Source: a bacterium
GTDB lineage: Bacteria > T1Sed10-126
NCBI GenBank assembly: GCA_003557545.1
Contig: PWOD01000115.1
Span: 1-21,272 of the forward strand
Direction: 5' to 3'
DNA: 21,272 bases
In this document: in pieces, positions 8,887 to 16,498 of the stretch
Layout of the letters: the number at the start of each line of letters is the position of its first letter
Numbering within the stretch: position 1 is the first letter of the stretch
Notes under the pieces: generated by a model
Seen by the model: the letters and a program-made list of their open reading frames with translations, nothing else
Told to the model about the DNA's origin: nothing
The model's database searches: none
Translations under genes and position numbers: made by a program

Positions 8887-9396
8887 CTAAAATCGGCCAC
8901 CAATTCGACCGCTGATTGCCACCCCATAGATAAACTCATCTTCGCGATCATCATCAACCAGCTCATGTAAAATATATTTACCGGTTAATCCGAGAGTAAA
9001 ATCACCCATATCCAGGGTCAATGCTGCCTCGCCAAAGGGAGCATTACTATTACTCCGGGAAGCAAACCGATAACCGGCTCCAGCCGACGGCCGAACAGTC
9101 ATCTGCCTGTCAAGTCGAATCAACCTACTAAAACTCAAGGAACTATCCAACCCATAAAAATCATCCGCCTCTGATTCTTCCCTGAAAAAAGCCGCATTAC
9201 GCCAGCGGGTCCAGTTGTTAAAATCCGTATTCACCGCAGCATTCAGCTCAACAAATGAACCGGCCTGGGAAGTCCCCGCCGAAGCACCCAGATCATACGA
9301 AAAACGAGGGTAAGACTCTACCTGCGGCACAGGTAAAATAGTCCAAACCACTGCCAGAAAAGCAATACAGATGTAACATCTGAATCGGAGATGCAT
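8887..9396 (-). CDS. Small exported beta-barrel-like protein
   Basis: The 169-aa product begins with a basic and hydrophobic signal peptide ending near Q-V-E-S. The rest shows alternating strand patterns (SYDLGASAGTSQ, VRPSAGAGYRF, FIYGVAISGRIGGRF) and ends in phenylalanine, as outer-membrane barrels do. The ATG at 9396 is preferred because AAAGGA lies 9 bases upstream; a TTG at 9426 would add ten residues (MGSCDKGCVI) that spoil the signal peptide. It is not clearly related to the two small barrels at 245 and 16499. It lies 184 bases downstream of the LolA-like gene on the same strand and could share its promoter. No family recognised. Confidence 0.7.
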   Translation of the reverse strand: MHLRFRCYICIAFLAVVWTILPVPQVESYPRFSYDLGASAGTSQAGSFVELNAAVNTDFNNWTRWRNAAFFREESEADDFYGLDSSLSFSRLIRLDRQMTVRPSAGAGYRFASRSNSNAPFGEAALTLDMGDFTLGLTGKYILHELVDDDREDEFIYGVAISGRIGGRF

Positions 9397-9580
9397 AATA
9401 ACACATCCTTTATCACAGCTACCCAACAGGTTTTCCAGTCGGTACCCGTGAAGATTTACTAACTAAAAAATCTTTTTACAATCAATCCGGAGTGTTTTAG
9501 CCTGTCCGAATTTTTTAAATTTCCCAAACTGTACAGATCAATCATCCGGGTCCATCCAACACCAGATTAGTGCACAGGGA

Positions 9581-10444
9581 TTAAAACTCCTCAAGACCGA
9601 CGTTCACCTTTACCTCTTCAACCTCAACTAAATGTTCAATCTGGTCCTGCTCCAGCATCTGCTGAAACTGCTCTATCTGCTCCTGCATCATCGCTTCTGC
9701 AACCTCCCGTTGCTCGGGTGGCATCTGCTCCAGCTGCTGCTGCATCTCCTGCATGCCGATCTCAGCCTGCTGTAATTGTTCCTCCGTAAGTGTTTCACTC
9801 AATCCTTTTATCCGACTGACCGTTCTAAACGGTATTACCAGTCCCTCAACCTCCTGATAATCCTCATGTCGAACTTCAACATCCAGCTCGATTTCCTGCC
9901 CCTCAGCAACCGTCCGGACTGAAAAATCAATTCCTCTTAAAAGATACTCATCCGTGTCAAAATATACTCGCACCCGCTCAATGGTATCCTCCTGAAGCTC
10001 CATATCAGTCGGGTCGTCCAGCTCAAAATCTTCCACCAAACCTTCAATCTCTGTTATTTCTAACAGATGAACTTCCCTGTTATCCAGCTCCGTAATACCA
10101 CCATAACTGGCCTTTTGAAGGGCTTCCTGATAGAGTTGAGAACTGAAAAAATCTTCATCAAAGGTGGTGGGGGGAAGCTCCGGCTGATCTCCCTCATCCA
10201 ACTCGATTTTAACTTCAAAATAACTTCTGCCGTCCTCCTCGACTTTCCGATGATAACTGGTATAACTATCTGTAACTAAAACAAAATCATCAACACCCTC
10301 AACTGTCTCCTCATAGGCTTCACGGGCAGCCTGCAAAATTTCCACTGCCTGCTCGTCAGGCTCAAGATTGTCTGCCAGCCCCGCTCCAGCAATGACTGTA
10401 ATCAAAAAAATGCCGGCCAATAAAATTCTCGTCCATTTCACCAT
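9581..10444 (-). CDS. Exported LolA-like protein with a Gln/Met-rich helical segment
   Basis: The 287-aa product has a signal peptide (about 1-24, ending GAGLA) and a strand-rich body with conserved-looking pieces: AREAYEETVEGVDDF, VRVYFDTDEYLLRGIDFSV and YQEVEGLVIPFRTVSRI. This pattern of successive antiparallel strands recalls LolA/MolA-type outer-membrane lipoprotein carriers and related periplasmic proteins; the match is by feel. Residues about 215-272 form a Gln/Glu/Met-rich helix (QQLEQMPPEQREVAEAMMQE), an unusual insertion before the last strand (VEVEEVKVNVGLEEF). The protein is very acidic. The ATG has a good ribosome site (GGGAGG, 9 bases upstream) and a near-consensus promoter. There is no lipobox cysteine, so it is probably soluble in the periplasm. 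Confidence 0.75.
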   Translation of the reverse strand: MVKWTRILLAGIFLITVIAGAGLADNLEPDEQAVEILQAAREAYEETVEGVDDFVLVTDSYTSYHRKVEEDGRSYFEVKIELDEGDQPELPPTTFDEDFFSSQLYQEALQKASYGGITELDNREVHLLEITEIEGLVEDFELDDPTDMELQEDTIERVRVYFDTDEYLLRGIDFSVRTVAEGQEIELDVEVRHEDYQEVEGLVIPFRTVSRIKGLSETLTEEQLQQAEIGMQEMQQQLEQMPPEQREVAEAMMQEQIEQFQQMLEQDQIEHLVEVEEVKVNVGLEEF

Positions 10445-10501
10445 AACTAACGCCTCCCTGGATAATTAAGTAATCAAACAAATTTTTACTATACTAATTA
10501 A

Positions 10502-10530
10502 AATATAGGTCTTTTGTAACTCTATGTCAA
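10502..10530 (-). promoter_or_regulatory. Strong sigma-70 promoter for the LolA-like gene
   Basis: On the minus strand a perfect -35 box TTGACA (complement of 10525-10530) and a -10 box TATATT (complement of 10502-10507) are exactly 17 bases apart. The -10 box lies about 57 bases before the ATG at 10444. Confidence 0.7.
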
Positions 10531-10675
10531 TTTTTTTCAATTTAGGTAGATATCTTCAAAATAATAAATTTTTCATGATGCTTTCAAAGTCAATAACACT
10601 ACCCGGATAAGGACCACCCTATCCTCATTACTACATATATCGATTAAAAGCGACAAACTGCTTATTCAAAACTTT

Positions 10676-11371
10676 CTACCAGGGCAGTTTTTCACCATCG
10701 TAATTATAAAATCCCCCACTCATCTCCCGGTCTAACCGGGCAATCAGACGACGCATTCCGCTGACCGACGTGGTCGTATCAATCTTTGCATTTTCTCCAC
10801 CCATCCGGGTTCTAACCCAGCCTGGATGTAACAATAAAGAATAGATACCATCAGCCTGATAATCCTGACTCAATGTCTTGCCAAACATATTAAGAGCTGC
10901 TTTAGAAATCCGGTAAGCATAGGCGCTGCCACTGCGATTATCAGCAATAGATCCCATTAGTGAAGTGATAAAAATGATTTTTCCGCGGGCTGAACTGATA
11001 AAAGAAAATAACCTCCGGGTTAACTGCAACGTGCCCAGACAGTTTACCCTGAAAACCCTCAGAACTTCCTCAGTGTCCATCTCTGTAAAACTCTGTTTAG
11101 AACCATAAGTTCCCGCATTATTAATCAATAGTTCCAGTTTCGATTCGAGGCGTTCCATAGTTCTACCAAGAATATCTATCGACCTACTGTCCATCAAGTC
11201 GACTTTTAATATGTTTAGCCTATCTCCTGCTTCTTCCTGTAACTGCTTCAGATCAACCGCTGCCTCCGGCTCTCTTGCGGTTCCATACACCTGCCAGCCA
11301 GCGGCCAGATACTGCCGGACAAATTCTAACCCGATTCCCCGGTTTGCTCCAGTGATCAAAACTCGTTTCAT
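10676..11371 (-). CDS. Short-chain dehydrogenase/reductase (SDR), C-factor-like
   Basis: A 231-aa classical SDR. The Rossmann nucleotide-binding motif TGANRGIG is at 7-14, NNAG at 84-87, a structural Asn at 110, the catalytic Ser at 137 (FITSLMGS) and the catalytic Tyr/Lys pair at 153 and 157 (YRISK). HPGWVRTRMGG near 182-192 is typical of the C-factor/CsgA-like or carbonyl-reductase branch. It is expected to be a cytoplasmic NAD(P)-dependent oxidoreductase; the substrate cannot be told. AGAGGG 9 bases upstream of the ATG supports the start. It stands alone, 231 bases upstream of the LolA-like gene on the same strand, and nothing around it hints at a pathway. Confidence 0.9.
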   Translation of the reverse strand: MKRVLITGANRGIGLEFVRQYLAAGWQVYGTAREPEAAVDLKQLQEEAGDRLNILKVDLMDSRSIDILGRTMERLESKLELLINNAGTYGSKQSFTEMDTEEVLRVFRVNCLGTLQLTRRLFSFISSARGKIIFITSLMGSIADNRSGSAYAYRISKAALNMFGKTLSQDYQADGIYSLLLHPGWVRTRMGGENAKIDTTTSVSGMRRLIARLDREMSGGFYNYDGEKLPW

Positions 11372-11657
11372 GGCTCACAACCCTCTTTCGGTAAATAGAT
11401 TGATCCAAAACAAACAACCTGCTGACCAACAGTGAATAAGATTTAAATTATACGGGTAGTTGAGTTGTCTGAAAAGTCCTACGTGTACTACATTTCACCA
11501 GTTCACAAAGATTCAGTTTCATAAAAAAATGATTACTGCTTATTTCTTAGCTTGATTGTCACTGAATTTAAGAGCCCGCTTGACCAGTTGCTTGTTCGGC
11601 GATAAAAAATATCGTAAACTTTTTCAATATCCAAAAACCAATCCAGGGAGACTATTT
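11372..11657. other. Intergenic stretch between divergent genes
   Basis: About 290 bases between the SDR gene and the antiporter leader peptide. Apart from the candidate promoter listed at 11580-11608 I see no RNA gene, strong hairpin or recognisable riboswitch. It is AT-rich and may also hold the SDR promoter, which I could not place. Confidence 0.5.
11580..11608 (+). promoter_or_regulatory. Candidate promoter for the antiporter operon
   Basis: TTGACC at 11580-11585 and TAAAAA at 11603-11608 are 17 bases apart. The -35 box is near consensus and the -10 box is weak. Transcription would begin near 11615, about 40 bases before the leader peptide start. Confidence 0.35.
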
Positions 11658-11741
11658 ATGCAACTATTTTGTATTTTTCAACCCCAAAAATTAAACCTCA
11701 TGAACATACCGGCTCACAGCCCAGATAACACAGTTAAATGA
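11658..11741 (+). CDS. 27-aa leader peptide upstream of the antiporter
   Basis: A short reading frame beginning MQLFCIFQ and ending NTVK. It has a strong Shine-Dalgarno site, AGGGAG at 11645-11650, 7 bases before the ATG. Its TGA stop overlaps the antiporter ATG in ATGA (11738-11741). The antiporter itself has no visible ribosome site, so translational coupling through this leader is likely. The peptide has no export signal or known motif, and it may matter only for coupling. The same frame stays open further upstream (to a TTG near 11556), but only this ATG has a ribosome site. Confidence 0.55.
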   Translation: MQLFCIFQPQKLNLMNIPAHSPDNTVK

Positions 11742-12751
11742 ACCAGCTGTTTTACTGGACACTGTTTGGGCTACTAGCCTCTGTCATCTATCATTCCGGA
11801 ACAAAATTAACCTACCTTGCTGATAGCCTGGGTGAAAAATGGCAGGTAAATAAAAGTTTTGTCGGGATCATCCTGCTTTCCACGGTAACCAGTCTTCCTG
11901 AACTATCAACCAGTCTGGCCTCTGTTCTACTAACAGAGTCGGCTGATCTAGCTACAGGCAACCTGCTGGGCAGCAATATCTTCAACCTGGCGATCATCCC
12001 CCTGCTTGCTTTGCTCGGTCGAAAAGCTTATCTACACCGAGCAACCCGGGGCCAATTTCTCATCAACTTCCTTGTATTCCTCCTCTATTTTATAGTGATC
12101 GGCGGACTAATCAGGGATCAAAATATCCTGGTTTCGCCGCTCGGAATTTCCCTGGGGGTCTCTAGCTTTATCCTGCTGGCAGGTTACATGGGAGGACTAT
12201 ATTTACTATTCAAAAAGCGCGCAATTGAAACCACAGAGCTTCAACTGCCAGAACCACTCCCCGCCCAACAGGTCAGGGGTTTAATCACCACCGCTCACTT
12301 TCTATTTTATGCAACAGTGGTAATCCTGGCTGGAATTAGTCTGTCTATGGTTGGCTCAGAGTTGGCTGAACTAACCGGACTGGGGCAGACTTTTCTGGGA
12401 ACTCTTTTCTTGGCCTTCGCCACCAGTCTCCCGGAAATTGTTGTCTGTTGGGTAGCCATCAAACAGCTACAGGCAGTAGATCTTGCCCTGGGAAATATCT
12501 TCGGTAGCTGTCTGTTTAACCTGGCTCTCATACCCCTGATAGATCTGGCCTATCCGCACAGTCCAGTTTTGATGGCTGTTAGTTTCCCTAATTTTTTCTC
12601 AGCTGTTGGAGGGATAACGATGCTAACAATAGCGACCTATTCAATCCACTATCGGCAAAAACATCGAGGGACTTTCCCCTATCTTCCGGAACAGGCAGCA
12701 CTCCTGCTCATCTATTTTACGACACATCTTTTACTCTACATTTTTCGTTAG
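11738..12751 (+). CDS. Sodium/calcium exchanger family antiporter (CaCA, YrbG-like)
   Basis: A 337-aa membrane protein with the two inverted alpha-repeats of the Ca2+:cation antiporter superfamily. Alpha-1 is near 42-83 (TSLPELSTS, then GNLLGSNIFN) and alpha-2 near 222-265 (ATSLPEIVV, then GNIFGSCLFN). The paired acidic residues in the two SLPE motifs are those that bind Ca2+ in the family. About ten membrane segments are expected, a normal size for YrbG-type proteins. It probably expels Ca2+ (or a similar cation) in exchange for Na+ or H+ across the cytoplasmic membrane. The codon before the ATG is a stop in frame, so this is the earliest start, and it lacks its own Shine-Dalgarno site; see the leader peptide. 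It converges with the next gene with only 35 bases between. Confidence 0.92.
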   Translation: MNQLFYWTLFGLLASVIYHSGTKLTYLADSLGEKWQVNKSFVGIILLSTVTSLPELSTSLASVLLTESADLATGNLLGSNIFNLAIIPLLALLGRKAYLHRATRGQFLINFLVFLLYFIVIGGLIRDQNILVSPLGISLGVSSFILLAGYMGGLYLLFKKRAIETTELQLPEPLPAQQVRGLITTAHFLFYATVVILAGISLSMVGSELAELTGLGQTFLGTLFLAFATSLPEIVVCWVAIKQLQAVDLALGNIFGSCLFNLALIPLIDLAYPHSPVLMAVSFPNFFSAVGGITMLTIATYSIHYRQKHRGTFPYLPEQAALLLIYFTTHLLLYIFR

Positions 12752-12786
12752 ACGGGTTATCCAGTGTTTCCATAATAACAGGTTAT

Positions 12787-13206
12787 TTAAGCCGGTTGCT
12801 GAGGGTCTGATTCCTCTGCTTCCAGTGGCTGAGGGGCATCGCCAGCTGCTGTTTTCCATTCATCATATTGGTCAAGATCACTATTAATCGACTGTAAAAC
12901 TAATCCCAGCAAAATCGCCTTGTTCAACCTGCCAATCCGGGGAAACTCACGGGGTACTAAATCTCGGGGATTGGCCAGATAAACTATTGAAAAAGCTACC
13001 ATCAAAACGGTTTTAAGAGGAACTTTCCGATACTCACCTGATTTCCAGTCAATCAAAAAACTTCCGATTAATTCAAGTTTTTCAACAAACTGATGCAATC
13101 TATCGTCATTACGAGCAGTTTCAACCGCCTGTTCCACCTTATACAAAGACTTTTCAATCTCCTCAACACGCAAGCCTTCAACAAGTTTTTCAACAATCGA
13201 AAACAT
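12787..13206 (-). CDS. DUF1232 / YkvA-like small membrane protein
   Basis: The 139-aa product has a helical N-terminal half and a YkvA-type (DUF1232, PF06803) core at about 63-117: VPLKTVLMVAFSIVYLANP, then RDLVPREFPRIGRLNKA and a DLDQYDEW end. Family members usually read DLIPDxIPxxGxxDD; here several acidic positions have become Arg, Asn or Lys, so this copy is divergent. The function of the family is unknown. AAAGGAGG 10 bases before the ATG gives a firm start. It lies 62 bases downstream of the next gene on the same strand and is probably cotranscribed with it. The C-terminus is acidic and Pro/Gln-rich. Confidence 0.75.
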   Translation of the reverse strand: MFSIVEKLVEGLRVEEIEKSLYKVEQAVETARNDDRLHQFVEKLELIGSFLIDWKSGEYRKVPLKTVLMVAFSIVYLANPRDLVPREFPRIGRLNKAILLGLVLQSINSDLDQYDEWKTAAGDAPQPLEAEESDPQQPA

Positions 13207-13268
13207 TTTCTGGCAGCCTCCTTTAACAAAGCTAAGTTTTACGATTAAAGATGATTATACTATTTAAC

Positions 13269-13925
13269 TTAATTGTTTTTTGAAACAACATCCTCGTCAT
13301 TTTCACCGGTTGATACCGGATTAGATTGTGATCTAAATCCCAGTTTAACTACAAATTTTTGTGGCTCAACCGTCAATTTTTTAACCTTAATTAAAGCATC
13401 TAAAGAATAACCCAAAAATCTATATTGCCAGATTTTTCCAAACCTGGTATTGGATAAATCAACCCGATATCCCTGTTCAATGTTGCTGATCTCCGGGCGA
13501 GATTTGATCACCTGTTCAACCGGATCAACTCCCAGTTTCCCTGTTAGATTTAAAATTTGAGCCAACAGCCGGGATAAAATCCTGTTTCCACCATATCTGA
13601 CCGGTTCCTCAACAATCAATTCCAGCGTCTGTTGAGTATTATTAAATCTTATTTCACCCGGCCGCAAAAACATTTTGATCTCGAGAGGAATAGAAAATTT
13701 TCTAATCCACAAAATAACCACTGCACGCTTCATTTCAGGAATCACGGTTATTTTTTCAATTAGCCCATCTTTCTTAACTATTTTATCCTTTAAACGTCGA
13801 TTAAGCGATTCAGCCGAAACAGTAAATTCTCCAGTTCTCACCTGCTGAATAAAACTGCTTAACAGTCCTTCATCAGAATTTTTATCATCTTTAAACAGCA
13901 TCCCTTTTAAAAAATCTTTCAACAT
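13269..13925 (-). CDS. Unrecognised 218-aa protein, possibly lipid-binding
   Basis: There is no signal peptide or clear membrane segment. After a charged N-terminus (MLKDFLKGMLFKDDKNSDEG) the middle alternates strands (EKITVIPEMKRAVVILWI, LEIKMFLRPGEIRFNN, LELIVEEPVRYGG), followed by a helix (RILSRLLAQILNLTG) and more strands (YRVDLSN, ALIKVKKLTVEPQKFVVKLGF). The layout resembles DUF2993/LmeA-type or other tubular lipid-binding folds, but I cannot confirm this. The C-terminal tail is polar and low in complexity. AAGGAG 11 bases upstream of the ATG supports the start. It probably forms an operon with the DUF1232 gene downstream, which suggests a shared membrane-related role. Confidence 0.65.
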   Translation of the reverse strand: MLKDFLKGMLFKDDKNSDEGLLSSFIQQVRTGEFTVSAESLNRRLKDKIVKKDGLIEKITVIPEMKRAVVILWIRKFSIPLEIKMFLRPGEIRFNNTQQTLELIVEEPVRYGGNRILSRLLAQILNLTGKLGVDPVEQVIKSRPEISNIEQGYRVDLSNTRFGKIWQYRFLGYSLDALIKVKKLTVEPQKFVVKLGFRSQSNPVSTGENDEDVVSKNN

Positions 13926-14077
13926 TACTGGACCAGCTCCTTGATATCAATTTTTTAAGTGCTCGATATCCATATTCCAGCAAGCTCTACCTGTCTAACA
14001 ATTTTAGCCTTCACCATAAAAAAACTCCACCCTACCATCCCAATCATAATTTGTCCCTTAAATCTGTCTGACAATGT

Positions 14078-14794
14078 TCAATTATGGTGACATAAATCAG
14101 CCTCGGTCAAGTTGGCGGTAAACTCATCCGGCGGTCCGGAAAGTTTAATCTGTCCGGCTTCCAATAAATAAATCGTATCGAAAAAATCGAGGAAATTAAT
14201 TTCATTGGTTGACATCACCAGAGCTGCCTGAGATTCTTTCTGATAATCCTTCAACAGCTTCAGAGCTCGCTTTTTACCGGACTGATCGAGCTCACTCAGT
14301 GGCTCATCCAATACCAATAAAGCTGGTTGATGAACCAGGGCTGCAGCCAGTGCAACCTTTTTTTTCTGACCGCCGGATAGATAATGGATCAGTTTGTCCG
14401 ACTCTTGCTGAAGATCAAGCTGGTACAAAAGTTCTTGCACCCGGCGTTTTATTGTTGATCTATCAAAACCAAAATTTCTTGCTGTAAAAGCAATCTCATC
14501 AAATAATGTAGGACCGATAAGCTGATCCTCTATATTCTGCAGAACAAACCCGATATGGCGCCCCAGGTCCGCCTTCCCGGGCGACTGCCCCATAACCCTT
14601 ACACTCCCCTTGCTGGGACTAAGAAACCCCAGCAGATGTTTCAAAAGAGTACTTTTTCCTGAGCCGTTCCGACCGATAACTGCAACAGCCTCACCTCTAT
14701 TTACCACAAAGTCCAGCCCACAAAACTCAACTGAAGTACTATCCGGGTAGGTATGCTTAAGACATTCGACTTCAACCAGTTTTTTTAAATCCAT
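14078..14794 (-). CDS. ECF transporter ATPase (CbiO/NikO-type)
   Basis: A 238-aa ABC ATPase that powers the adjacent nickel/cobalt importer from the cytoplasmic side. Walker A GRNGSGKS is at 41-48, the Q-loop at Gln86 followed by the ECF-typical segment EDQLIGPTLFDEIAF, signature LSGGQ at 139-143, Walker B LLVLDE at 159-164 with catalytic Glu164, and D-loop SELD. The H-loop, where family members have STH, reads STN with Asn197 (codon AAT). The switch histidine is therefore missing. All other motifs are intact, so the enzyme may still work, perhaps more slowly. It overlaps the T-component gene by 10 bases and ends the three-gene operon. Only one ATPase is present, as expected for a dedicated CbiMQO system. 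Confidence 0.92.
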   Translation of the reverse strand: MDLKKLVEVECLKHTYPDSTSVEFCGLDFVVNRGEAVAVIGRNGSGKSTLLKHLLGFLSPSKGSVRVMGQSPGKADLGRHIGFVLQNIEDQLIGPTLFDEIAFTARNFGFDRSTIKRRVQELLYQLDLQQESDKLIHYLSGGQKKKVALAAALVHQPALLVLDEPLSELDQSGKKRALKLLKDYQKESQAALVMSTNEINFLDFFDTIYLLEAGQIKLSGPPDEFTANLTEADLCHHN

Positions 14795-15474
14795 AAAAGA
14801 CCGCTGATGAGAAACAAGATTCCAACAATAAAGATAAGATCAGTAAATTGAAACCGTTTGTTGGAGGTAATAAAGATTTGTCCCGTAAATCCCCGCAGTG
14901 CAACCGTCTGATAGATAGTTTCAGACCGATCAATGAAATCAACAAAGAAAAACCCGGCCAGTTTGGCAAGGTTCATAGGCAAGCGCTTCCAACACATTCC
15001 GCCGCGTAATTTCATAATTCTTAATTTTTTCTCAACAGTACTTAACAGGAGAAAAAAGAATCTGTAAGAAAACAGCAAAAAACTCACCAGACCCTTAGAA
15101 ATACCAGAAAATATCGAGAGAAACTCGGGAAATGGGGTGGTGGTGAAGAAAAAAATTGAAAACAGCGCAGCAGTTACAGCGCGGGCCAGAGTTAAATATG
15201 GAAGCAGCCCACTGCCTAGCTGTGCCAGCGCAAAGATCAAAGCAAAAAAAGCCGGATAAGCCGCCCATTTTAACGCCTGTTTTAATGGAATGCCGGCAAT
15301 AAACAGCAGTGTCAAGGCAACTATTAACAGAATACCAACCCGATATAGTGAACTAGTAAAAACAGTAGTTAAGAGGAGCAACAGATAGCCGATAAACTTG
15401 CCGATAACATGACGCCTGTGAAAAAACGAACAACCACTGCTAGCATAAAAATCGATCAGGTAAATAGAACTCAT
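14785..15474 (-). CDS. ECF transporter T component (CbiQ/NikQ-type)
   Basis: The 229-aa hydrophobic protein has about five to six membrane segments. In the cytoplasmic region it carries the two coupling motifs of T components, KLRGG (155-159) and ALRGF (192-196), whose arginines contact the ATPases. It overlaps the CbiM-like gene by four bases (ATGA) and the ATPase gene by ten, so the three are translationally coupled. It links the metal-binding component to the ATPase. Assignment to the metal (CbiQ) branch rests mainly on the neighbouring CbiM-type gene. Confidence 0.88.
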   Translation of the reverse strand: MSSIYLIDFYASSGCSFFHRRHVIGKFIGYLLLLLTTVFTSSLYRVGILLIVALTLLFIAGIPLKQALKWAAYPAFFALIFALAQLGSGLLPYLTLARAVTAALFSIFFFTTTPFPEFLSIFSGISKGLVSFLLFSYRFFFLLLSTVEKKLRIMKLRGGMCWKRLPMNLAKLAGFFFVDFIDRSETIYQTVALRGFTGQIFITSNKRFQFTDLIFIVGILFLISGLLWI

Positions 15475-16223
15475 CTAATCAACATTCGCGGTCTAACTTT
15501 TACTATGAAGCCCGCTACTCCCGCAGCAATCAGACTTTCGAAGATAGCCACCAGTAAAAAAAGTGGTCCGCTCAACCCAACAAAAACAGTTAGATTGAAA
15601 GTTTCATCAGATGCGGGTGATTGACCGTGATCATGGTGACCATCAATCTCTGTTGGCTCAATTTCTTCAGCATGATGATGGATGGCGTGTTCAGATTCTT
15701 CCGCATGATGATGGTGATGATGGGACGGAGCAAATAGTTGCATCGGTCGCTGATGTGGCAAAGCAGCCAGCAAAACCAAAAAACCAAAGGAAATAATAAG
15801 CCCCACAAAAACAGCTGCTGCAGCTCGCAGACTCACCTGATGAAAAATCGGCCGCAGCAAATAGCTGAACAGATAATAGGCCGCCGCCGCTTGAACCCAT
15901 AATAACAGGGTATTGAGCCCCACAATAGTTGCACCACCATGCCCAAAACCGGCCAGCACAAGATTTACCACAAAAGCCACATAAAAACTCCAGATAGGAC
16001 CAAGAATGATTCCGACCAGTGACAGTAGATTAAGGTGAACAGGTAGCCCCAACGGGACCGACATTACAATCAGGCTGAAAGCTGTAAACATAGCTGCCAG
16101 CGCAATTTTTGAGCCCCCCCGCCGTAAAAAATTAGAAAACAGTCCCAGTAATACCAGGATCACAGCATAGCCGCCACCCCACAACCAGAACGGTAATACT
16201 CCATCCGGTATATGTATATGCAT
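15471..16223 (-). CDS. ECF substrate component for nickel/cobalt (CbiM/NikM-type) with His-rich loop
   Basis: The 250-aa membrane protein begins MHIHIPDG. In NikM/CbiM the N-terminal amine, His2 and a later His bind the metal; His2 and His63 (in the PVHL segment) are in place. The family motif FGHGG...GLN lies at 93-104. Between membrane segments a loop at about 168-199 holds 13 histidines, including six in a row, as seen in several nickel-handling proteins. The C-terminal segment (SGPLFLLVAIFESLIAAGVAGFI) is a membrane helix. No separate CbiN or NikL/NikN gene is visible nearby; the loop and last helix may stand in for it (inference). The substrate is Ni2+ or Co2+; I cannot choose. GGAG about 9 bases upstream of the ATG supports the start. 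Confidence 0.88.
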   Translation of the reverse strand: MHIHIPDGVLPFWLWGGGYAVILVLLGLFSNFLRRGGSKIALAAMFTAFSLIVMSVPLGLPVHLNLLSLVGIILGPIWSFYVAFVVNLVLAGFGHGGATIVGLNTLLLWVQAAAAYYLFSYLLRPIFHQVSLRAAAAVFVGLIISFGFLVLLAALPHQRPMQLFAPSHHHHHHAEESEHAIHHHAEEIEPTEIDGHHDHGQSPASDETFNLTVFVGLSGPLFLLVAIFESLIAAGVAGFIVKVRPRMLIR

Positions 16224-16295
16224 TTAAATCAGCTCCGATTTTCTAAAATCCATAACTAATTAATTTTTTGTTGTTAAATCAATCCAGCAAAGTAG

Positions 16296-16324
16296 TTGAT
16301 TCAAGAAAAAATAATACCTTTAAT
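16296..16324 (+). promoter_or_regulatory. Candidate promoter for the second barrel/FGPI pair
   Basis: TTGATT (16296-16301) and TTTAAT (16319-16324) are 17 bases apart. The region is AT-rich, so chance matches are likely. The start would lie just before or within the inverted repeat at 16331-16356. Confidence 0.3.
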
Positions 16325-16330
16325 CGTGAT

Positions 16331-16356
16331 AATTAAAAAGCGTTAACTTTTTAATT
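16331..16356. promoter_or_regulatory. Perfect AT-rich inverted repeat between divergent genes
   Basis: The arms AATTAAAAAG (16331-16340) and CTTTTTAATT (16347-16356) are perfect complements around the loop CGTTAA. It lies between the metal-importer operon and the second barrel gene, about 108 bases from the former, and could be an operator for a dimeric regulator or a weak bidirectional terminator. It does not match the NikR consensus as I know it. The rest of 16224-16498 is AT-rich; a small hairpin at 16427-16441 (CCTGG/CCAGG) has no T-run. Confidence 0.45.
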
Positions 16357-16498
16357 TGCTAACTTTTAACTTAATTTTACCATCTAAAAGGTCGATTCAA
16401 TAATAGACAGATTTAGAAATTTTTACCTGGAAAAACCAGGGGCAGTTATTATAAATTTTCATGACTCTATTTAATTTTTAATTAGGGACTGATCAGCG

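Noticed and set aside
11211-11435. Plus-strand open frame opposite the start of the SDR gene
   Set aside because: It overlaps the conserved N-terminal coding part of the SDR, and its sequence has no domain-like pattern.
15660-15730. Six consecutive His codons as a cloning tag or vector trace
   Set aside because: The run lies inside a longer natural His-rich loop of a metal transporter with mixed His codons and flanking acidic residues.
16427-16441. CCTGG/CCAGG hairpin as a terminator
   Set aside because: The stem has only five pairs and no run of T follows on either strand.
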